This document shows positions 9,568-18,323 of a stretch of DNA of 64,000 bases, piece by piece (within the stretch, counting starts at the first letter, position 1; every line of letters begins with the position of its first letter). The notes beneath the pieces are model-generated. The model was not told the DNA's origin. It made no database searches and was given only the letters and a program-made list of their open reading frames with translations. Origin of the DNA: Flavobacteriales bacterium. Lineage in GTDB: Bacteria > Bacteroidota > Bacteroidia > Flavobacteriales_D > Crocinitomicaceae. The position numbers were made by a program, and so were the translations under genes. The stretch lies in NCBI GenBank assembly GCA_947449575.1, contig CANFRV010000016.1:1-64000 (forward strand). The letters are read 5' to 3'.

Positions 9568-10881
9568 TTACTTATTTTTTAGTTTCTGATAATCCATTTG
9601 CTCCAACCACTTCATAAGTGCATCAAAATACAAATCTCCTTTTAAATGATATCCTTCTGCCGTGAAGTGAACCTTATCGGGTCTCATCAGACCTGCATCT
9701 TGCCATATTTTAGAAGAGCCCAATTCTCCCATTAACCCATATAAGTCCCAAACCGGACATTGATATTGAATTGCTAATTCTTTTATAACCTCCCTTTGGC
9801 GTTCAATATTTTTATTTAAATGTTTCTTTAAATAATATGAATCATTTGGAACAGTCAATAGAATTGCGCAGTTAGGATTTGCTCGCAAAACAATCTGTAT
9901 CATTTTATCTAAATTTGCTTTATAAAGTAAGGGGTTAAATTTATCAAAAGGCATATTAGCATCATTTGTACCTACAGAGAAGGCAAAAAAATCCGGCTCT
10001 GATTGCCTCAATTGTTCTTCAAAGTTACCACAGTTTAAATAAGAAAATAAAGCTGCGCCATTAACCCCAATTGCGGTGTATGAAATACCAGGATGCTGAT
10101 TTGTTAGTTGTATCCCCGAAATTTGCACATTGAATGGACTATTTGTTGTTCTGTTGAGAATTAAATCAAAAGAATCAATACAATTAGCGAAAAAAATATC
10201 TGTATAGCCAATTTCAGGATTATCTCTTTTATCAACAACACACGTTTGGAGCTCCTTAAAATTAAAATCGTAAGGAAATCTACCTTTGTTATGAAAAATC
10301 CTAATTCTTGAAAAGCCAGGCTTAACATCGGTTTTGTCATACCGAAAATGAAGATCAATTACCGAATCATCACAGGAGACAATTGCTCCTAATAATCCAT
10401 AATTTAGTTCACACACTTCTTTTCCTACACTTCTAAAAGATTTCCAAGAATTAGAAGACGAAAATTCATAATTCCATGGATTATTTGATTTTGCTAAATC
10501 AAATGGAAATAAAAAACCTCTTTCACCAGGGATTTCAGACCAATACGTTTGTAACTTCGTTCGAATATCATGCGTGTATATATCCGCTTGTATATGAGAC
10601 CCTCCTAGATGATAGAAGTTTAATTTTCTATCTTTTTCATGCACCATTTTAAGCATATTTCGATACAAATCATTCCAATTAGGACTGATGGGCGTAAAAA
10701 ATTCAAAATTATTCTTCTCAAAATGAATAAAAGGATATTTCGTTTTCAAAGAAGTATCAATTGTATAAAAATCGAAATATTGCCCCAATTCAAGCGAATC
10801 TTTTTCACGCGTAAATGTCTGCGAATGTGAGGCACTCCCGAGCAGTAAATAAACGCAAAGCAATAAAGAGATCCGTTTCAC
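9568..10881 (-). CDS. SGNH/GDSL-hydrolase-like exported protein
   Basis: A 437-residue protein with a signal peptide (residues 1-21, ending ASHSQ). Its SGNH blocks are recognisable: block I as HLGGSHIQ, with the probable nucleophile Ser95; block III as VGTNDANMP; and the catalytic Asp/His pair as DKVHF near the C-terminus. Family members are esterases or acetyltransferases that act on glycans. The start is GTG, chosen because it gives a complete signal peptide (MKRISLLLCV). It lies 37 bp after another SGNH protein and 1 bp before the MBOAT gene, which suggests it transfers or removes acyl groups supplied by the MBOAT protein. Hydrolase versus transferase activity cannot be decided from sequence. 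Confidence 0.85.
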   Translation of the reverse strand: MKRISLLLCVYLLLGSASHSQTFTREKDSLELGQYFDFYTIDTSLKTKYPFIHFEKNNFEFFTPISPNWNDLYRNMLKMVHEKDRKLNFYHLGGSHIQADIYTHDIRTKLQTYWSEIPGERGFLFPFDLAKSNNPWNYEFSSSNSWKSFRSVGKEVCELNYGLLGAIVSCDDSVIDLHFRYDKTDVKPGFSRIRIFHNKGRFPYDFNFKELQTCVVDKRDNPEIGYTDIFFANCIDSFDLILNRTTNSPFNVQISGIQLTNQHPGISYTAIGVNGAALFSYLNCGNFEEQLRQSEPDFFAFSVGTNDANMPFDKFNPLLYKANLDKMIQIVLRANPNCAILLTVPNDSYYLKKHLNKNIERQREVIKELAIQYQCPVWDLYGLMGELGSSKIWQDAGLMRPDKVHFTAEGYHLKGDLYFDALMKWLEQMDYQKLKNK

Positions 10882-10918
10882 AGCTATTTTTTTCTATTAT
10901 TTATCATTTTAACACAAA

Positions 10919-12439
10919 TCATGGAGTTTTCATTTTCCATCTTGCAAACTCCGCCTCAAAGGCATCATAAAACATTTGTGAAGCAATACTAGCTCCCTTA
11001 TTGTTAAAGTGTATATAATCTTTTCCTGCCAACCCGCTTTCGACCCAAGCTGGCATAGAATTTAGCCCACCCATTGCAGAAAATAAATCCCAATATCCAG
11101 CATTTTCTTGCCCTGAACATTTTTTCATTTGAGACACTAAATAAGGTAAAAGATGATAGGATTCATAAATCCCTCCAGCAAATTTGGACATGTCACTAGG
11201 ACCAATTACTAATATTGCCGTTGTTGGATTTAACCTTTTTAAGACCCGAATTTGAGACTGAAACTGGCTTGCAAATGAACGAACCGCTGCACTATCTTTT
11301 AAATAGGGCACAGCATTTCCTCCGAATTGTAAAATGAGCAATTCACTATTTAGATCTGCGTACATTTTACTTAAAACACCTCCATCAATAGAGCCAAAGA
11401 TAGTGCCACTGCAGCCTCTCATTCCTATATTATCAACTTGAATGCCGTAATCTCCTTCCAAGGAAAAACCGCAAATTGTTGGACTTATCGCACTCGAAAA
11501 AACATATTTCAATTTTCCTGCATTGGATGTAAAACTCAACGGCAAAACATGATATTTTCCATCTTTAATTAAATTATCTTCATGAATTAAATTTCCATTT
11601 TGATATATTTTTACGCTACATGGCTTCACGCAACTAGAATAGTACATTTTTACATTATTGTACGATCTCGCTCTACTTTGTGCATTTTGTGAAGGTTCTA
11701 TTTCAATCCACGCTTCTTTTATCGCGTTCGTATTTGCTATTTGCAAACTGTCATAAATTTCTTCAGTAAACCTAGCCGCAGAACACATAGCACCATATCT
11801 TTTATTTTGTAATTTTTTTCCACCAAAACAGGTATATCTTACAAAATTATTAGAACAACTTTGCTTAAATGTAAACGTTGAATAGACATTCATCGCAGGA
11901 ATTAAACCAGGACCATTCCCTCCAAATTGATTTTGAATCCGTTGTCGAATATAGGAAGTCATTCTATCTCCTTCAATTTGTGAATCACCATAATGTAAAA
12001 TATGAACCTTGGACTTCTCAGAAGAAGCTCTATCTAATTTCGAAAAAAACTGATTCAAACTAGCTCTTGCACCATCATTTAAATATATGTTTGACGTGCT
12101 TTCTTGCGATAATTCCCCCCCCTTAGGCGCTCCAAATCCGCCTGAAGAATTATTTACATGTTTTTTAAACTTCGTGTGATCTTGATTATTATTCGCTAAA
12201 AAAGATAAATCTCCAGAATCAGAACCATCTAAATTGGTTGTATCAACCATGGCTAATATCTTAGAAATATCTTTTTTTACTTGTTCTCTTGGGTGTAAAA
12301 ATTCCTCTTTTGTTAAAAAATTAAATTTTTTCCCTCCTACTTGAATACCATTTTTAGGAAAAAAATAAACAACTGGAGCTAACAAAAGCATAACAGTTAT
12401 GATAAATAATGAAACTTTATATGATTTAATTTCTTCCAA
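10919..12439 (-). CDS. SGNH/GDSL-hydrolase-like membrane-anchored protein
   Basis: A 506-residue protein with an N-terminal hydrophobic anchor (about residues 9-27) followed by a low-complexity linker and an SGNH domain from about residue 125. Block I is HYGDSQIEGDRM with Ser153 as nucleophile; LQFGGNAVPY and IGPSDMSKF occupy the middle blocks; DYIHFNNKG carries the catalytic Asp and His. It is only distantly similar to the next gene, so the pair looks like old paralogues with separate jobs. The start is TTG: the upstream frame is closed by a stop, the next ATG lies inside the anchor, and a promoter -7 box ends 17 bp upstream. First gene of the SGNH-SGNH-MBOAT operon. Confidence 0.83.
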   Translation of the reverse strand: MEEIKSYKVSLFIITVMLLLAPVVYFFPKNGIQVGGKKFNFLTKEEFLHPREQVKKDISKILAMVDTTNLDGSDSGDLSFLANNNQDHTKFKKHVNNSSGGFGAPKGGELSQESTSNIYLNDGARASLNQFFSKLDRASSEKSKVHILHYGDSQIEGDRMTSYIRQRIQNQFGGNGPGLIPAMNVYSTFTFKQSCSNNFVRYTCFGGKKLQNKRYGAMCSAARFTEEIYDSLQIANTNAIKEAWIEIEPSQNAQSRARSYNNVKMYYSSCVKPCSVKIYQNGNLIHEDNLIKDGKYHVLPLSFTSNAGKLKYVFSSAISPTICGFSLEGDYGIQVDNIGMRGCSGTIFGSIDGGVLSKMYADLNSELLILQFGGNAVPYLKDSAAVRSFASQFQSQIRVLKRLNPTTAILVIGPSDMSKFAGGIYESYHLLPYLVSQMKKCSGQENAGYWDLFSAMGGLNSMPAWVESGLAGKDYIHFNNKGASIASQMFYDAFEAEFARWKMKTP

Positions 12440-12456
12440 TAAATATATTTACTAGA

Positions 12457-12491
12457 CAAATATAATGAACAACAATCCTTGTGAAAAACAA
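12457..12491 (-). promoter_or_regulatory. Bacteroidota-type promoter of the SGNH-SGNH-MBOAT operon
   Basis: Read on the minus strand, TTG (12489-12491) is followed after 24 bp by an exact -7 box TATATTTG (12457-12464). The predicted transcription start is around 12450, only about 11 nt before the TTG start codon at 12439. Confidence 0.5.
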
Positions 12492-12592
12492 CTTCATACT
12501 ATTTGTCCACATAGCTTCGTGAAAAGAAGAAAAAATCGAGTTGTATTGCCCTGATTTCGACTATTCATTATTACTTTTTTTCTTATTTCGAT

Positions 12593-12628
12593 GATTATTT
12601 ATTACACTCAATAATGTAATAAATAATC
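12593..12628. repeat. Perfect 14-bp inverted repeat between divergent operons
   Basis: GATTATTTATTACA at 12593-12606 is the exact reverse complement of 12615-12628, with an 8-base loop. No T-run follows either arm, so it does not look like a terminator. It lies between the SGNH operon promoter and the thyA start, about 90 bp upstream of thyA. It may be an operator or an RNA hairpin. Confidence 0.6.
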
Positions 12629-12717
12629 AAAGTCCACAATTCTTTATAATTTAAACTTTTTTAAAAAATCAAAAAAAAAATCATTAACTTCGTTCCTCAG
12701 AAACTGAATATTAGACA

Positions 12718-13512
12718 ATGAAACAATATCACGACTTATTAAAACATATTCTAGAAAAAGGGGCTCAGAAAGGAGATAGAACTGGCACTGGTACGCTTTC
12801 GGTTTTTGGGTACCAAAGTCGCTATGATTTGTCAGATGGTTTCCCTTGTCTGACTACTAAAAAACTACATTTACGTTCAATAATTGTTGAACTTTTATGG
12901 TTCTTAAAAGGGGATACTAATATCAAATATTTAACCGATAACGGAGTTAAAATATGGGATGAATGGGCTGATGAAAATGGAGATCTTGGTCCTGTTTATG
13001 GTCATCAATGGAGAAGTTGGCCTGCAAAAGATGGGGGGACAATTGATCAAATTGCAAATGTAGTTCACCAAATCAAAACAAACCCAAATTCTCGACGATT
13101 AATGGTTTCTGCATGGAATGTCGCGGATGTCGATAATATGGCTTTACCTCCTTGTCATAGCATGTTTCAATTTTATGTTGCTAATGGAAAACTGAGTTGC
13201 CAATTATATCAAAGAAGTGCGGATACTTTTTTAGGTGTACCGTTTAATATTGCTTCCTACGCATTATTAACGATGATGATCGCTCAAGTATGTGGATTAG
13301 AAGCTGGTGAATTCATTCACACAATGGGTGATACACATTTATACAATAATCATATTGAACAAACGAACTTATTGTTAACTCGAGATTTTCGCACTTTACC
13401 AACTATGAAAATCAATCCAAACGTAAAAGATATTTTTGATTTTACAATTGATGATTTTGAATTAATTAATTATGACCCACACCCGCATATCAAAGCAGCT
13501 GTTGCTGTTTAA
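12718..13512 (+). CDS. thyA: Thymidylate synthase
   Basis: Converts dUMP to dTMP using methylene-tetrahydrofolate, producing dihydrofolate. The protein is 264 residues, the same length as the E. coli enzyme. Visible motifs are [12 protein letters not shown] near the N-terminus, the active-site cysteine Cys146 in [13 protein letters not shown], and [13 protein letters not shown] for folate and dUMP binding. It begins a three-gene unit with a CapA-like gene (41-bp overlap) and folA, which recycles the dihydrofolate it makes. A near-consensus -7 box (TAACTTCG, 12685-12692) lies just upstream. Confidence 0.97.
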   Translation: MKQYHDLLKHILEKGAQKGDRTGTGTLSVFGYQSRYDLSDGFPCLTTKKLHLRSIIVELLWFLKGDTNIKYLTDNGVKIWDEWADENGDLGPVYGHQWRSWPAKDGGTIDQIANVVHQIKTNPNSRRLMVSAWNVADVDNMALPPCHSMFQFYVANGKLSCQLYQRSADTFLGVPFNIASYALLTMMIAQVCGLEAGEFIHTMGDTHLYNNHIEQTNLLLTRDFRTLPTMKINPNVKDIFDFTIDDFELINYDPHPHIKAAVAV

Positions 13513-14869
13513 TTTCTTTCTTTTTCTTTCATTATCAGCGTTTTCTCAAACAGATTCTAAACTTTCGTTTCTTTTTGCAGGCGATGTTATGCAACATGGT
13601 GGTCAAATAGCTGGAGCGTATAATAAGACCACAAATAGTTACGATTATGACGATGGTTTCAAATTTGTTAAACCATTGATTGAAGAAAAAGATATAGCTA
13701 TCGCCAACCTAGAAGTAACACATGCAGGAAAACCTTACAAAGGATATCCTCAGTTTTCAGCACCAGACGAATTGTCAAAAGCACTATTGAACGCAGGTTT
13801 TGATATACTTTTGACATCAAACAATCATGCTTGTGATGGAGGTGCCGCAGGAGTTGTTCGCACATTAGACATTTTAGATGAAGTTGGGATAAAACATACA
13901 GGAACGTTTAGAAATAAAGCAGAAAGAGATGAAAATTATCCACTCATTATCGAAGAAAAGGGGATCAAAGTTGCCTTATTAAACTACACTTTTTCTACAA
14001 ATGGTATTACAGTTGAAGCTCCTGTGCTAATAAATTACATTGATAGTGTAACCATGAAGCAAGACTTTGCAAAGGCTAAAAAAATGAATGTTGACTACAT
14101 TATTTGTTCTTTGCATTGGGGTACTGAATATGAATCATTACCAAGTTCCTACCAGTTTTTTTGGGAAAAGTTTTGTTATAAACAAGGGGCGGATATGATC
14201 GTGGGCGGCCATCCCCACGTTTTGCAACCTGTTCAGAAAAAAATCGTAAATAAAAAAGAACGATTAACGATATGGTCACTCGGCAATTTTGTTTCTAATC
14301 AACGCGATCGATACAAAAATGGAGGATTAATGATCACCGCCAATATTTGCAAAGAAAAAAATAGTCCTGCATTCATTGACAATGTTGAATCATGCTTCAC
14401 CTACGTTCATATTAAACAGGAAGGAGTTTTAAAACCTTTCTACATTCTTCCTGATTTTAATTACAATGAATATCGATCTGATTTTATAAGCCCGGACGAA
14501 CTTATTTTAATGAAACAATATTTTGCCGATAGCAGAAAATTATTTAGCGAACATTCAATAGGAGTTAAAGAAAAATTTGTCAATTCCTCTCCAAAAATTG
14601 TAGATCTATATAAAGACTATTTACTGGGATATTACACCGTATTAATTGAAAAAAAATCAAATTCAATCCTTCCATCTTACAGTAATAAACTTCATTCTTA
14701 CCTGCATAAAATAGTTTATCAAGATGGTTCATACGGTTATGTTTCAGGAGTTTTCAGAACGAGTGAAGAGGCAATTGGTAATAAGAATTTCCTATTAGAC
14801 TGTAAAATAGAAAATAAAATGAAAATTATTTTTGTTGCACCAAAAGAAATAAAAATTATCCAAGAATGA
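13472..14869 (+). CDS. CapA-family metallophosphatase-like exported protein
   Basis: A 465-residue protein with a signal peptide (residues 1-26, ending LSAFSQ) and a CapA/PgsA domain of the calcineurin-like metallophosphoesterase fold. The metal-site motifs are all present: [32 protein letters not shown] and [10 protein letters not shown]. CapA proteins take part in poly-gamma-glutamate capsule export in Bacillus, but most relatives have unknown substrates. The ATG at 13472 lies inside thyA in another frame; it is preferred because it is the only start that gives a full signal peptide. The 3' end overlaps folA by 4 bp (ATGA). An envelope protein inserted between two folate-cycle genes is unexpected. 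Confidence 0.88.
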   Translation: MTHTRISKQLLLFNFFLFLSLSAFSQTDSKLSFLFAGDVMQHGGQIAGAYNKTTNSYDYDDGFKFVKPLIEEKDIAIANLEVTHAGKPYKGYPQFSAPDELSKALLNAGFDILLTSNNHACDGGAAGVVRTLDILDEVGIKHTGTFRNKAERDENYPLIIEEKGIKVALLNYTFSTNGITVEAPVLINYIDSVTMKQDFAKAKKMNVDYIICSLHWGTEYESLPSSYQFFWEKFCYKQGADMIVGGHPHVLQPVQKKIVNKKERLTIWSLGNFVSNQRDRYKNGGLMITANICKEKNSPAFIDNVESCFTYVHIKQEGVLKPFYILPDFNYNEYRSDFISPDELILMKQYFADSRKLFSEHSIGVKEKFVNSSPKIVDLYKDYLLGYYTVLIEKKSNSILPSYSNKLHSYLHKIVYQDGSYGYVSGVFRTSEEAIGNKNFLLDCKIENKMKIIFVAPKEIKIIQE

Positions 14870-15387
14870 ATATAGCAATAATCGTTGCAATGGATGCAAA
14901 TAGAGGAATTGGAAAAGACAATGGTCTTCTTTGGCATTTACCAGCTGACATGAAATTTTTCAAAGAAAGTACTCTCGACAATATTGTTGTAATGGGGCGG
15001 AAAAATTTCGAGTCAATTCCTGAAAAATACCGTCCTTTATCGAAACGTGAAAATGTAATATTGACAAGGAATAAAAATTATAAGGCAGAAGGGTGTCTCG
15101 TATTTAATTCCATAAAAGACCTTCTCAAGCATTATGAAAATGAAGAAGATCGCACCATGTTTATTATTGGTGGAGGGGAAATATACAAGCAATTTTTAGA
15201 TAAAGAATTAGTGGATGAAATGTATATTACAAAGGTAAATAAGGTGTATACTGCTGACACTTTTTTCTCCGAAATAAATTTAAGGGACTGGAGAAGATCT
15301 AAAATAAAAACCTACCCCGAAGACGCGCTGCATGAAGCTAACTTTGATATATGGAAGTACGAGTTTTTGTCTGAACAAGATAAATGA
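14866..15387 (+). CDS. folA: Dihydrofolate reductase
   Basis: Reduces dihydrofolate to tetrahydrofolate with NADPH and so regenerates the cofactor consumed by thymidylate synthase. The 173-residue protein has IVAMDANRGIGKDNGLLWHLPADM at the N-terminus, with Trp and Asp of the folate site, then VMGRKNFESIP, and the nucleotide-binding IIGGGEIYKQFL. Its ATG overlaps the stop of the CapA-like gene (ATGA), which indicates translational coupling. It ends the thyA-capA-folA unit and converges on a histidine kinase gene 14 bp away. Confidence 0.97.
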   Translation: MNIAIIVAMDANRGIGKDNGLLWHLPADMKFFKESTLDNIVVMGRKNFESIPEKYRPLSKRENVILTRNKNYKAEGCLVFNSIKDLLKHYENEEDRTMFIIGGGEIYKQFLDKELVDEMYITKVNKVYTADTFFSEINLRDWRRSKIKTYPEDALHEANFDIWKYEFLSEQDK

Positions 15388-15401
15388 ACACCAATAAAGT
15401 T

Positions 15402-16955
15402 TTAAAGTGGCACACTAATACGAAAAGTTGTTCCACCTTCAATCTGAGATTCTAAGACAAATACTTTTCCTTTGTGGTAGTCGTTCACAATACGTTTCAC
15501 AAGTGTTAATCCTAGGCCCCACCCCCTTTTTTTTGTTGAGAAACCTGGCTCAAAAATTGTTTTTAACTTTTTAGGATGTATTCCCTTGCCATTATCCTTA
15601 ATATCAATATAAGCCCATTCAGGTGCGCTGTGAATTCTAATTTCTAATTTTCCCTTTCCGCTCATTGCATCAACAGCATTTTTACATATATTCTCAATAA
15701 CCCACTCCATAAGTGGTCCATTGTGTTTTGTAAAAATCTGCTCACTCGATATTAATTCGATAGAAACTTTCTCTGAAACCCTTGGCCTTAAGTAGGACAA
15801 AACATTATTCAAAGTTTGTGTGAGATCTGTATCTTCCAACTTTGGTATTGAACCAATTTTTGAAAAACGATCCGTTACTTTATCTAAACGAACCACATCT
15901 TTCATCATTTCGTCAGTAATCAATGGGTCTACATTCTGAGCCTCTAATAATTGAATCCATGCCATTAATGAAGACAGAGGAGTTCCTAATTGGTGGGCTG
16001 TTTCTTTAGCCATTCCTGCCCACACCTGATTTTGCTCAGCTTTCCTGAAAGTGCTAAAAATAATATATCCGATGAGTACAAATAATCCTATTATTGCGAA
16101 TTGAATATAAGGAAAATACATCAATTGCTTTAATTCAGGACTATTATCATAATACAAAATACTCTTTTCTCCATTTTGAAAATCAATAACTATTGGTAGA
16201 TTAATCTTCATCAATTCTGCTCTCGTTTTGTCTAGATTTGAGGGATTGACTTTCTCCTTCGAAATATTACTTCCAATAATTTTATTCGACATAGAATCAA
16301 TTAACAAGACAGGAATAAGGCCTTGATTGTCAATTAATTCTTGATTAAAGGTATTGATTAATGCGTCACGCTCCCTTTCTAATTTGACAATTCCTTTCGA
16401 GTCATTATACACATAGGTCATAAACAAATCTGTATAGACTTCAATGGTAAAACCTTGACCCTTCGAATTCCATGCTTTAGCAAGCTTTACCAATGAATCT
16501 TCAAAAAGTTTTTTTATTTGTTTTACCTCACCTAAGGGAATCATTTTTCTAAAATAAGACGTGTCAAAATCAATGTTATTGTAGGCTGATACTGTTTGAT
16601 CCGCATCTAAAACAATAACTGGAATATCTTTATTTTCATTAATAATTTTTAATGGCAAAGTATAATCTGGTATTATTTCTAAAGATGTTTCTTTAGATAA
16701 TTCCTTGGTAGCATCTAACCAAACTTCCATCTTTTTGCGCTCCAGTTGCCTTAGCTGTGTAAAAGCACCATTTGTCAATTGAACCAATTCGATTTTCTTC
16801 TTAATCGCATCTGCCCATTGTTTTGCTCGTTCCCTTTCTCTTTCAGAAACGCCTTTTACAATGGTATTTGAAACAAAAAGAGAAACGCCTACCAATAATA
16901 ATGCTATTATGAGTAAAGCGATTTTCCACTTTTGTTTGTTTGAATATAAATTCAT
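15402..16955 (-). CDS. Membrane sensor histidine kinase, no adjacent regulator
   Basis: A 517-residue kinase with two membrane segments (about residues 12-30 and 283-303) that flank an extracytoplasmic sensor region of about 250 residues. The phospho-acceptor is His321 in the atypical box AKETAHQLGTPLSSL. The ATPase domain has an N-box (ENICKNAVDAM) and G-boxes DNGKGIHP and GWGLGLTLVKRI. The HQLGTP variant of the H-box occurs in a Bacteroidota kinase group. There is no response regulator next to it, so its partner and signal are unknown. It is single-gene and convergent with folA. Confidence 0.9.
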   Translation of the reverse strand: MNLYSNKQKWKIALLIIALLLVGVSLFVSNTIVKGVSERERERAKQWADAIKKKIELVQLTNGAFTQLRQLERKKMEVWLDATKELSKETSLEIIPDYTLPLKIINENKDIPVIVLDADQTVSAYNNIDFDTSYFRKMIPLGEVKQIKKLFEDSLVKLAKAWNSKGQGFTIEVYTDLFMTYVYNDSKGIVKLERERDALINTFNQELIDNQGLIPVLLIDSMSNKIIGSNISKEKVNPSNLDKTRAELMKINLPIVIDFQNGEKSILYYDNSPELKQLMYFPYIQFAIIGLFVLIGYIIFSTFRKAEQNQVWAGMAKETAHQLGTPLSSLMAWIQLLEAQNVDPLITDEMMKDVVRLDKVTDRFSKIGSIPKLEDTDLTQTLNNVLSYLRPRVSEKVSIELISSEQIFTKHNGPLMEWVIENICKNAVDAMSGKGKLEIRIHSAPEWAYIDIKDNGKGIHPKKLKTIFEPGFSTKKRGWGLGLTLVKRIVNDYHKGKVFVLESQIEGGTTFRISVPL

Positions 16956-17146
16956 TTTTTTCTGTTTACGAATGTGTTAAATAACGTAATAAAAAATCGA
17001 TAATTGCAAAGGAGTGTGATTTTTAAGAATTTTCTATTTATTTTTTATTAACTATTTTTCATGCAATTACTTAGATGATACTTTAAATTCTTGCCTACTT
17101 TCGCCTATTTTTTTGAATGTAACCATTTAAAAATAAACAAATTAAA

Positions 17147-18274
17147 TTATTCTTCCGTGTTTTTTAATTTCATTAATAGGGAATAGGCTCCTTTAATAAC
17201 GATAGGTCGATTTTTCAAATTTTCACTATTGATAATTTCAACGTACCCTTTTTCTTTCCCGCCAGTTTGAACTTCCATCATTTCATAGTTCCCTTTTTTT
17301 AATTCTACAAAAACGAATTCAGAATTACCAAAACGCACGACAGCTTCTTCAGGCAGTGTCATCGCTTGCTTATTTTTTAATTCAACTTCTGCATTCATGT
17401 ACATTCCTGGCACTAAATTTTTGTCGTATTTGATAAAATGACAATGTACCTCCGTACTTTTTTCTTTAGATAGTGAATGACCTATTAGGATAATTTCGCA
17501 TGGATATTTGATATTTTGTTCATTATTATTAAACGCGATCAATTTTTGACCTATCTGAAGTTTTGCTAAATCCTTTTCATAAACAGTTAAGTTTAAATGA
17601 ATGTCTGATACATTCACCAATTCAAAAAGCACTTCACTTGGCGTTAAATATTTGCCAATATTTGCATTTACTTTTGCAACATATCCATCGATTGGGGAAG
17701 TTATAGAAATGCGTTTTGAGATTTTGGATTCAGTTAAATTGTTTGGGTTTATTCCTATTAATTGTAAATTCTCTTCTAAAGCCCTCACATTTATTCGTGC
17801 TGTTTTATAATCTGCCTCCGCTTGATTATATACTTTATCACTGGAAGCTTTACTTGCATTTAACTCTTTCTGCCTATTATATTCTCCTTCAGATATTTTC
17901 AATTTAACTTTCATTAATAAATATTCCTGTTGCAGTTGCACATATTGTTGATCTTCCAAACTTGCAATCACTTGTCCCTTTTTCACCACAGAACCTGGTA
18001 ACAGATCGGTGGACTTTAAATAACCTCCCATTGGAATACTTATCGAAATCAAATTCTGAGGTGGAACATCTATTTTTCCGTTTAAATTTAAAAGAGATGA
18101 AATTTCTTTTTCTTCCATTTTATTGGTTGTGATCCCAATGGTTTTCATCTGTGCTGCAGTTAAGGTCACATTCATTGCTTCAACCACCTCCGTTTTTTTA
18201 CTTTCTACTTTTACTTCTTTTGTTCCGCATCCAATAAATAGTAGGATTAATGGAAAAATGTATATCGTTTTCAT
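17147..18274 (-). CDS. RND efflux periplasmic adaptor lipoprotein (second system)
   Basis: A 375-residue membrane-fusion protein. It starts with a lipoprotein signal (LLFIGCG, lipobox Cys16). It then has the HlyD/CusB layout: a barrel-sandwich half (GSVVKKGQVIASLED), a helical hairpin of about 80 residues, the second lipoyl half (ITSPIDGYVAKVNANIGKYL) and a beta-barrel domain. It links the inner-membrane RND pump to the outer-membrane channel. It is the last gene of the 13.6-kb efflux locus, 49 bp after the RND-TolC fusion, its presumed partner. No obvious metal-binding Met or His cluster is visible, so metal specificity cannot be read from it. Confidence 0.9.
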   Translation of the reverse strand: MKTIYIFPLILLFIGCGTKEVKVESKKTEVVEAMNVTLTAAQMKTIGITTNKMEEKEISSLLNLNGKIDVPPQNLISISIPMGGYLKSTDLLPGSVVKKGQVIASLEDQQYVQLQQEYLLMKVKLKISEGEYNRQKELNASKASSDKVYNQAEADYKTARINVRALEENLQLIGINPNNLTESKISKRISITSPIDGYVAKVNANIGKYLTPSEVLFELVNVSDIHLNLTVYEKDLAKLQIGQKLIAFNNNEQNIKYPCEIILIGHSLSKEKSTEVHCHFIKYDKNLVPGMYMNAEVELKNKQAMTLPEEAVVRFGNSEFVFVELKKGNYEMMEVQTGGKEKGYVEIINSENLKNRPIVIKGAYSLLMKLKNTEE

Positions 18275-18323
18275 AATTTTTAATTTTATATGATTTTTGT
18301 AAATAATCTTTGAAAAAGACTCG

